This document shows, in pieces, positions 57,658-64,000 of a stretch of DNA of 64,000 nt. The stretch lies in contig NZ_KI519484.1 of assembly GCF_000482725.1 (NCBI RefSeq), forward strand, positions 13,851 through 77,850, in the 5' to 3' direction. Below the pieces are notes generated by a model. It was given only the letters and a program-made list of their open reading frames with translations, ran no database searches and had not been told where the DNA came from. The DNA comes from Psychromonas arctica DSM 14288. Its GTDB lineage: Bacteria > Pseudomonadota > Gammaproteobacteria > Enterobacterales > Psychromonadaceae. The translations under genes and the position numbers were made by a program. The stretch's first letter is position 1. Each line of letters opens with the position of its first letter.

Positions 57658-58986
57658 CTAGCCATTCGCGTTATCTCGCACATCCTGTGCTTTTACAAAA
57701 GGTAAGATCAGTAAGCCAATACAAGCTGCTGATAACGTAATTACACTGAAAAAACCTTCCCAATTAAATCGTTCAATAATTAATGCAAGCGGGTAGCTAG
57801 CAAGTGCTGCGCCTAGATACCCGAATAATCCTACAAACCCTGTTGCTGTCCCTGCTACATCCTTGTGTGAACATTCTGCTGCGGCCATTCCAATCATCAT
57901 TTGAGGGCCAAACACAAAGAAACCAATGGAAAAAAAACATCCAGATAGCACCACAAAATTATCTACAGGTGTTAACCACAGGGCAGAAACAGAAGCAAAA
58001 ATACCCAAAGCAAAAATCAAAATCATCGGAGCGCGGTTGCCACGGAAAAATCGGTCTGAACCCCAACCTCCAAATAATGAACCAAGAAAGCCGCCTATTT
58101 CAAACATGGAGACAGCCGCATTCGCTGAAAAAAGTTCAAAACCATGTCGTTGCATTAAATAAAGGTTTCCCCAATCATTAATAGCGGTACGTACGATATA
58201 AACCAAAAAATAAGAACTGCATAAAATCCAAATATACTTATTACCTAATACATAAACAGTCAGAATTTTTTTAAAATTTAATCCTTTACCTTCTTGTTCG
58301 TGTTGTTTTTCAAGTGCATCATTTCGCCACTCACCGACACTGGGTAGCCCTAAACTGGTCGGTTTGTCCTGCATTCTGAAACATAAAACAATACCAACTA
58401 ATATCGCCGCACTCCCTGGAATAATGAACCCATAACGCCATCCCCAGGAGACCGCTATAAATCCAATAACGATGGGGATCAACGCGCCACTTAAGTTGTG
58501 GCATGTATTCCAAATCGACCACCAAAAACCACGTTCAGAACGAGAGTACCAAGTGGTTAATAGCTTGGCACAAGGCGGCCATCCCCAACCTTGAAAAAAC
58601 GCATTCGCTACCCACAATGTGGCAAACATGAATAACGATGAACTCAAGCCAAAGGCAATATTAATCATGCCCGTTGCGATCAACCCCAATCCCATAAAAT
58701 AACTAGGCTTTGATTGATCACTGACCATCCCGGAAAAAAATTTAGATAGGCCGTAAGTAATATAAAAAAGTGTCCCTAAAAAACCGATATCAGAATGTGC
58801 TAACCCAAGGTCGGAAAGTAAAGCTGGCATCGCAAAGTTCAAACTTTTACGCGTAAAATAAAACATGCCGTAACCGAGGTACATAGATAACATTAAGTGC
58901 AATCGCCAGTATTGATAAGTGGCATTAATCTGTACTTGATTAGTTATCGTTTTAGCGGGTTGCTCAGAGGTTAAAAAACCCATCAT
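57658..58986 (-). CDS. uhpC: UhpC-type hexose-phosphate sensor (MFS, organophosphate antiporter family)
   Basis: UhpC resembles the UhpT transporter but in E. coli works as the receptor for external glucose-6-phosphate and switches on UhpB. The 442-residue product has twelve hydrophobic segments and matches E. coli UhpC (about 440) in detail: LGYGMFYFTRKSLNFAMP, LFYITYGLSKFFSGMVSDQS, NAFFQGWGWPPCAKLLTTWY, INDWGNLYLMQ and GMAAAECSHKDVAGTATGFV. AGGAGA lies nine bases before the ATG. Whether it also transports is unknown. It sits between uhpB and afuA on the same strand, with gaps of about 190 bases on each side. Confidence 0.88.
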   Translation of the reverse strand: MMGFLTSEQPAKTITNQVQINATYQYWRLHLMLSMYLGYGMFYFTRKSLNFAMPALLSDLGLAHSDIGFLGTLFYITYGLSKFFSGMVSDQSKPSYFMGLGLIATGMINIAFGLSSSLFMFATLWVANAFFQGWGWPPCAKLLTTWYSRSERGFWWSIWNTCHNLSGALIPIVIGFIAVSWGWRYGFIIPGSAAILVGIVLCFRMQDKPTSLGLPSVGEWRNDALEKQHEQEGKGLNFKKILTVYVLGNKYIWILCSSYFLVYIVRTAINDWGNLYLMQRHGFELFSANAAVSMFEIGGFLGSLFGGWGSDRFFRGNRAPMILIFALGIFASVSALWLTPVDNFVVLSGCFFSIGFFVFGPQMMIGMAAAECSHKDVAGTATGFVGLFGYLGAALASYPLALIIERFNWEGFFSVITLSAACIGLLILPFVKAQDVRDNANG

Positions 58987-59175
58987 GTGTAAATTCTCCT
59001 AACTGAAAACGATGGTACTCAATGGTGTTGGTGAAAGAGTGAGACTAGTTTTTAAATGTCTAAGAAAAATTCCTAGTTTTGCTGTGTAAGGCGAAAAGTT
59101 GTGGTCTAGGTAACATATTAGTTGTCTACTTAACGGTCTATTAGCTCATTATTAATAGCTTTAGTTGTTGTCATT

Positions 59176-60870
59176 TTAGTCTGCGGTGGAAAAGGCTTTG
59201 ACGGGTAAATGAATGACTATTAGCGTGCCAGGGTAAGAGGTTGCTAGGTTTGTTAACCTTATTGTCGGTTGTTGAAGTTCAGCTGCTTTTGCTTCTCGGG
59301 TTTGTATTCTTATTTTCCCCCCCAATGCACTGGTCCGTTCTTTAATGCCTTTAAGACCTTGTCCATTACTTTGCCAGTCATCGGGGAGACCTATCCCATT
59401 GTCTCGTAATTCTAAGGTAAACACTTCACCGGGCAGTAAACTTAACTGCACTTCACTTGCCTGCGCATGTTTACTGACATTGTTTAATAATTCTTGCACG
59501 ATACGGTATAGCGTAACGGCGGTAATATCATCAAGCTTAGTAGCCGATAAACCAAAGTTTAGTTTAAAATCGATATGCCTATCTGCAAAGCGCATCTCTG
59601 CACTCAGCTGCCTAATGGCATCTTCTAAGCCTAATTCATCAAGGGAATGAGGGCGCAACTGAGTCAATAGCTGCCTTGTAGAGCTGTGTATTCTTAATGC
59701 TAACGTGTTAATAGTCGTTGCGATATCTTGACTATTTTTATCCTGACTCACTTTGCCAGCAAGCATCGCCTGGATTTGAATCGCTGTAATATTTTGGCCA
59801 ATTTCATCATGTAATTCACGAGCCACAGACTTGCGAATATTTTCTTCCGCTTGCACGAGTTGCTGTGTTAACTGTTGCTTGTTAGAAAGCTCCATTGCTA
59901 AATCAGAGTTAACACGATGTAGTTGCTCAGATAATAAAAACTGCCTACTGATTGCGATCCCTAAACCTAATCCAACTAATGCTTGGCTAGTCATAAATAT
60001 TTGTAACTCTTGATCTGATTCAAAGGTACCTGTGATCTGTCTCGCGGTGGTTAATAGTATGCTGTTAATAACACCTGCTAAAACGCCACCTTGCCAACCG
60101 TATTTATAGGCCATAAAGATATTTGGTAGTAATATAATTAACAGCACCAAGGGTTTCATTGTTTCTAATAGCGTTAATTCAGCAATCAGTCCGATACTAA
60201 AAAAGCCTATTCCCCAGATGATAGCAGACGGCCGTAGGCGGATCTCTTGATGAACCAGAATCGGACTTAATGGTAACCATATTTTATGTTGAAGATAGTC
60301 ATAAAGCAGGTACAAAAACGGAGCGAGTAAAATCCCACCAGTTAATGCGGACATGGTCGCTGAAAACACATAACTAAAGGGTAAATTAAAGGGGGTCACA
60401 AGCAGTAAAATGGCTAAGCCACAAAGTAAACTGTAAAGAATAGTAAGAGCAGATAGCGCAAGCAACTTTTGCCAATAAGTATCTAAATACTTCCAATAGT
60501 GACTAAACGGTATGGCAATGATGTAGGGTAAAAAAACAAATATGAATAGTAAATTTTCGTGTTCATTTTCGCCCAAGAGATAAAGCAAACTAGCAACAAT
60601 GAACAGTTCACTAATTATAAAAAGGTGCCACATGCTACGAGGGGCAAGGGTGAATGTGATTAGTTTTAACCCTGTTGGCAGCAATAAACCCGCTAATAAA
60701 ATATCCGCTGATAAGTAACGGCTAATGTTCCATAAACAAAACCAGCTAATGCTATAAATTAAAAAGCTAAATATATAAACAAAAGCGAGCTTAGAGAGGC
60801 TGTGTTCACCAATAATGTAATGATTGAAAACATCTTGTTTGCTTTCAGGTAAAGGGGACTTAATAGCCAT
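59176..60870 (-). CDS. uhpB: UhpB-type sensor histidine kinase
   Basis: UhpB is the membrane kinase that, with UhpC, phosphorylates UhpA. From the ATG at 60870 it has 564 residues (E. coli 500). The N-terminal half (to about 320) is a MASE1-like multi-helix membrane domain. A coiled linker follows, then a HisKA_3 domain with His354 in VARELHDEIGQNIT and a NarL-type HATPase with LLNNVSKHAQASEV, LELRDNGIGLPDD and GQGLKGIKERTSALGG. The longest frame starts 18 codons earlier inside uhpA; the ATG at 60870 comes 4 bases after the uhpA stop and is the natural coupled start. Confidence 0.88.
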   Translation of the reverse strand: MAIKSPLPESKQDVFNHYIIGEHSLSKLAFVYIFSFLIYSISWFCLWNISRYLSADILLAGLLLPTGLKLITFTLAPRSMWHLFIISELFIVASLLYLLGENEHENLLFIFVFLPYIIAIPFSHYWKYLDTYWQKLLALSALTILYSLLCGLAILLLVTPFNLPFSYVFSATMSALTGGILLAPFLYLLYDYLQHKIWLPLSPILVHQEIRLRPSAIIWGIGFFSIGLIAELTLLETMKPLVLLIILLPNIFMAYKYGWQGGVLAGVINSILLTTARQITGTFESDQELQIFMTSQALVGLGLGIAISRQFLLSEQLHRVNSDLAMELSNKQQLTQQLVQAEENIRKSVARELHDEIGQNITAIQIQAMLAGKVSQDKNSQDIATTINTLALRIHSSTRQLLTQLRPHSLDELGLEDAIRQLSAEMRFADRHIDFKLNFGLSATKLDDITAVTLYRIVQELLNNVSKHAQASEVQLSLLPGEVFTLELRDNGIGLPDDWQSNGQGLKGIKERTSALGGKIRIQTREAKAAELQQPTIRLTNLATSYPGTLIVIHLPVKAFSTAD

Positions 60871-60874
60871 TTGC

Positions 60875-61501
60875 TTATTCTGCCAATAGTTTATGCCGAA
60901 GTGCAAAACGAATAAGGTCAACATTATTTTGAAGGTCTAACTTACTAAGAATATTCGCTCGATGTACGTGTATAGTTTTGTGGCTAATGAAAAGCTCATT
61001 ACCAATATGCTTCACATCTTTACCTTGAATAAGGTGGTTGAATACTTCTGTTTCTCGCTTTGTTAACACATTCAATGGTGATGGAGTTGATGCTGCATTA
61101 CTTAAATTAAATAATGCATCCGCGCATAAATAACGGTCACCTTTAGCCACCGTTCTAATAGCCGCAACTAATTCCCCTGGACCACAACGTTTCGATAAAT
61201 AACCGCAGGCTCCTGCTTCAATAGCTTGGCTTACAAAGGAGGCTGAGTCATAAATAGATAAAATAATCGCTTTAAAATTTGGTTGTACTTTGCGTAACTT
61301 TCCTAATAACACCAGGCCACTTTCATCGGGCATTGAAATATCAATAACAGCAACATCTAATTTAGTATTTGCGAGTGCTTGATAAGCATCTAAAGCACAA
61401 CCATGTTGGCTATGTACTTCTATATCAGCTTCAACACTCAATAATTGGGCAAAGCCTGAACGTACCATAAGATGATCATCAACTAACGCGACGGAAATCA
61501 T
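60875..61501 (-). CDS. uhpA: UhpA-type response regulator (NarL/FixJ family)
   Basis: UhpA activates the hexose-phosphate transport genes when phosphorylated by UhpB. The 208-residue product begins MISVALVDDHLMVRSGFAQL, nearly as in E. coli. The phosphoacceptor is Asp54 in VIDISMPDESG, Lys105 lies in YLSKRCGPGEL, and a C-terminal LuxR-type helix-turn-helix (LTKRETEVFNHLIQGKDVKH, then SHKTIHVHRANILSKLDLQN) binds DNA. AAGGG lies six bases before the ATG at 61501; the frame extends eight codons further without a site. It is the first gene of the uhpABC-afuABC series. Confidence 0.9.
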   Translation of the reverse strand: MISVALVDDHLMVRSGFAQLLSVEADIEVHSQHGCALDAYQALANTKLDVAVIDISMPDESGLVLLGKLRKVQPNFKAIILSIYDSASFVSQAIEAGACGYLSKRCGPGELVAAIRTVAKGDRYLCADALFNLSNAASTPSPLNVLTKRETEVFNHLIQGKDVKHIGNELFISHKTIHVHRANILSKLDLQNNVDLIRFALRHKLLAE

Positions 61502-61931
61502 GTGAAACCCTTGTAATAAAAACATCTAAAATGCGCATGTTACTGCAAGGTATTAATCGAGCTTAAGCTTGTAGTATCGCGGGAGTTTGTTAATGTAATC
61601 AGTTGTTAATTAAGGAATAGTAACTGACAATTTTTCAAATTGTATCCTAGTTAATTTTTCGTTAAATGTAGTTTCATCATAGAAATTAAATTTATAATGT
61701 TAATTTTTCCTGATTAACGATAAAAAAGTCAGCGTTATAGCTCAGATTAGGTGCACTGTTCAAGTTTAGAGGTAGGTTAGGTGACTAGACGAAGAGTCTA
61801 TGTTTCAATATTCAATGGTTAATAGTTGATAGTCAATAATCACCAACCAGATATTCGTATTAAATTAAAAAGTAAAAGATAAATAATAGCTAAATAAAAA
61901 TAAAATTGAATACAAAACAGAAGAGGTTGTC
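61502..61931. other. Divergent intergenic region between uhpA and the fructokinase gene
   Basis: About 430 AT-rich bases must hold promoters for both directions, but no strong -10/-35 pair stands out. The small inverted pair TAGAC and GTCTA lies near 61787-61801. No gene or RNA was recognised. Confidence 0.45.
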
Positions 61932-62801
61932 ATGCCGTTATTTGGTGCAATAGAAGCAGGTGGCACAAAATTTGTTTGTGCAATAGGTAGTGAAGAAGGT
62001 CGTATTTTAGAAAAAGTGACCATTCCAACATCAACCCCAGACGAGACACTTACGCAAGTGATCTCTTTTTTTAAAGATAAACCTATACAAGCATTAGGTG
62101 TGGGTTCTTTTGGACCAATTGATCCCAATATTGATTCTCCTACCTATGGATACATTACAAAAACGCCCAAGCCACATTGGAGTGACTACAACTTAATAGG
62201 CGTATTGAAACAACATTTTGATATACCCATCGGTTTTGATACCGACGTTAATGGTGCCGCACTTGGAGAGTTAAAGTGGGGGGCTGCAAAAGGGCTATCA
62301 TCTTCATTGTATATCACTGTTGGTACTGGAATTGGAGCTGGTGCGGTGATCGAAGGAAATAGGGTGCATGGTTTATTGCATCCTGAAATGGGGCATATTA
62401 TTGTAAAAAGGCATCAAGACGATACTTATCATGGCACTTGTCCATTTCATGGTGATTGTCTTGAAGGATTAGCCGCTGGCCCTGCTATTCAAAATCGTTG
62501 GGGTAATTTGGCAAATACATTACCCGCTGAACATCAAGCTTGGGAAATGGAAGCTTATTACCTAGCACAAGCACTGGTTAATTATATTTTGATCCTCTCT
62601 CCAGAAAAGATAATTATGGGAGGAGGGGTAATGAAACAAGCCCATTTATTTCCTTTAATTAGACAAAAAGTGAAAGAAATGTTGAACGGTTATGTTCATA
62701 AAGCAGAAATTTTAACGCATATTGATCACTATATCGTACCTCCGCTGTTAGGTGATAATGCTGGCATATGCGGTGGTATTGCACTTGCAATTAAAGCTTA
62801 A
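61932..62801 (+). CDS. ROK-family fructokinase
   Basis: The enzyme phosphorylates fructose to fructose-6-phosphate. The 289-residue product is a ROK kinase with the N-terminal phosphate loop GAIEAGGTKFVCAI, the catalytic Asp in GFDTDVNGAALGE, the ATP motif TVGTGIGAGAV, and the zinc-site and substrate motif HPEMGHI, then CPFHGDCLEGLAAGPAI. The last motif is typical of the fructokinase branch (ScrK/GmuE type) rather than glucokinase. AGAGG lies six bases before the ATG. Its product is one of the sugar phosphates that the neighbouring Uhp/Afu cluster may sense or import, so it could belong to the same metabolic block. Confidence 0.82.
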   Translation: MPLFGAIEAGGTKFVCAIGSEEGRILEKVTIPTSTPDETLTQVISFFKDKPIQALGVGSFGPIDPNIDSPTYGYITKTPKPHWSDYNLIGVLKQHFDIPIGFDTDVNGAALGELKWGAAKGLSSSLYITVGTGIGAGAVIEGNRVHGLLHPEMGHIIVKRHQDDTYHGTCPFHGDCLEGLAAGPAIQNRWGNLANTLPAEHQAWEMEAYYLAQALVNYILILSPEKIIMGGGVMKQAHLFPLIRQKVKEMLNGYVHKAEILTHIDHYIVPPLLGDNAGICGGIALAIKA

Positions 62802-62813
62802 CTATTTTGACTG
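62792..62813 (+). repeat. 22-bp sequence shared with 5836-5857 (copy 2)
   Basis: Identical to the bases around the mviM stop codon, again covering Lys-Ala-stop and 12 bases beyond. Confidence 0.8.
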
Positions 62814-62898
62814 AAATTAATCCCAGTAAATAATTAAGCCATAAATTGCCGAGCAAGCAAAGATGAAAAAGGAAGTTGATCTTCTTTATTGTCGCTCT

Positions 62899-64000
62899 TT
62901 ACTGCTCTTTAGATACAGACTTAAGGAGCAGACTGCTTGTGCTATTTTTAATAAAATAGATAAAGCAGTCTGCCATTGAATGTTGGGTAATAATTCCTTC
63001 ACCTTCCATCATGGTCAATGCATCGTAGCCTTCTTTACCTTTCATTGTATAAGCAGAAGAACTGCCATAATAAAAGGTCTCATGGTCAACCTTTTTCCAA
63101 CCGCTTTCTTTTGTATAAATAACTAGTTTAGCAATACGTTGACCCATTGGACGTTCATTATAATAGCGAAAACTCAGGTTATGAGTATAAGGGTAACTTC
63201 CCGAACCACTTCCCATCACTCCATTATTGATCGCATTATTAATAGCTCCCTCTAAGGCCTGAGCAATATATTTTCCTTTGATACGATAAACGCCAATAGG
63301 CACAACGAAAGGCAGCAATTTACCTGCAATATCTGCTACTGAAATATTACCGCTATTTAAAGAGGATCTCACGCCACCTGCGTTATGGATTGCAAAGTCA
63401 ACTTGATGCCCATTGTTATTCATCATATGCACAAATGATTGAGCGACTAAAGGCGCAATTTCGCTTCCTCCCTCCACATCCGGTATACGAATATGACGCA
63501 TACTCTCAGCGATAGTTGCAATCACTGTACTTTGTAACTCGCGTACTCTGGGGATATATTTATCAAGTAGCAAACTTTGCAGTTGTAGGTCTTTTTTACA
63601 CACAACCACATTTTCATGTTGCACGAGATAAAGGCTGGCTTTGTTATGGAGCTGATCCTCATGTGTGGTCAACAAGGTTTTATCAATACATAAGCGACGA
63701 CCTATTAATAACTCGTTTTTACCATTAAAAGCAGTTACAGAACCGTCGGCGGCAAAGTCAATTTCACAGTGGCCAAGTACCTGTGAATGACATCCTGCTT
63801 GAACAATATAAGTATCATTAATTTTTAAACCGTATTCAGACTCTTTTTTAAACCCTAAAGTACTGAAATCACCTTGTAATACATGAGTGTGACCACCTAC
63901 AATTAAACTAATACCATCTACTTTATCTGCTAAATCACAATCGCCCTCAAAACCTAGATGACTTAATAATATGATTTTATTAATACCGGTTGCTTGAATC
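62899..64000 (-). CDS. 5'-nucleotidase/UshA-family metallophosphoesterase, C-terminal part (partial)
   Basis: The frame stays open to the window end on the minus strand, so the N-terminus is missing. The visible 366 residues begin within the metallophosphatase domain (ILLSHLGFEGD, then the metal-binding GGHTH). They continue through a linker into the 5'-nucleotidase C-terminal domain, with NAGGVRSSLNSGNISVADI and the substrate-binding SSAYTMKGKEGYDAL. Family members are usually periplasmic and hydrolyse nucleotides or nucleotide sugars. The last residues show no anchor. Convergent with the fructokinase gene. Confidence 0.85.
   Translation of the reverse strand, partial: IQATGINKIILLSHLGFEGDCDLADKVDGISLIVGGHTHVLQGDFSTLGFKKESEYGLKINDTYIVQAGCHSQVLGHCEIDFAADGSVTAFNGKNELLIGRRLCIDKTLLTTHEDQLHNKASLYLVQHENVVVCKKDLQLQSLLLDKYIPRVRELQSTVIATIAESMRHIRIPDVEGGSEIAPLVAQSFVHMMNNNGHQVDFAIHNAGGVRSSLNSGNISVADIAGKLLPFVVPIGVYRIKGKYIAQALEGAINNAINNGVMGSGSGSYPYTHNLSFRYYNERPMGQRIAKLVIYTKESGWKKVDHETFYYGSSSAYTMKGKEGYDALTMMEGEGIITQHSMADCFIYFIKNSTSSLLLKSVSKEQ

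Overview
The window looks like chromosome of a marine, AT-rich gammaproteobacterium of the Alteromonadales/Vibrionales type. I suspect something close to Psychromonas, but this rests on gene content and protein similarity recalled from memory, not on a search. Most of it is conserved housekeeping DNA with E. coli-like neighbourhoods: nagZ-ycfP-ndh, fabA next to a Lon-like protease, yciK/sohB/topA, truA-folC-dedD-cvpA-purF, bioA/bioBFCD, and dapA-bamC. There is no prophage, CRISPR array, intact insertion sequence, rRNA or tRNA that I can see.

Layout. 1-5.9 kb: 3' end of fimV, nagZ, ycfP, ndh, a DUF2919-type membrane protein, and an MviM-like oxidoreductase. 5.9-12.9 kb, all on the minus strand: sppA, fabA, a LonH/YcbZ-type protease, a short DksA/TraR zinc-finger protein, a membrane-anchored coiled-coil protein of unknown role, and a small histidine kinase without a sensor domain. 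13-20.3 kb: cysB, pabB (minus), class I fumarase, aspC, pssA. 20.3-24.4 kb: the 4.5S SRP RNA gene (ffs) with a clear promoter, lpxM, yciK (minus), sohB. 24.5-34.1 kb: topA, truA, folC, dedD, cvpA, purF, asnS (minus). 34.3-39.7 kb: divergent biotin genes, ending in a perfect 9-bp tandem repeat. 39.7-46.2 kb: a phage-type small gene, cnoX, dapA-bamC, a DUF2897 protein, long-form purC, trmN6. 46.3-53 kb is more accessory: a sulfotransferase-fold gene, an 843-bp gap holding the start of a decayed IS256-type transposase, a TAXI-type TRAP transporter, and two glutathione-transferase-family genes behind a perfect palindrome.

53-62.8 kb is the most interesting part. A UhpA-UhpB-UhpC sensory module, which in E. 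coli senses external glucose-6-phosphate and turns on the UhpT antiporter, is followed in the same direction by an AfuABC-type ABC transporter. No uhpT is present in the window. AfuABC of pathogens has been described as a sugar-phosphate importer, so the block reads as a self-contained sense-and-import system for hexose phosphates. An ROK fructokinase is divergent from it, and a 5'-nucleotidase-family enzyme, cut by the window end, lies beyond.

Starts were moved from the longest ORF to an internal codon where a Shine-Dalgarno sequence or family alignment favoured it (nagZ, ndh, sppA, fabA, the histidine kinase, cnoX, the first GST, afuB, uhpA, uhpB, the TRAP permease and others). Strong rho-independent terminators separate most units. 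Protein family calls come from recognition of the translated sequence; no database search was run.
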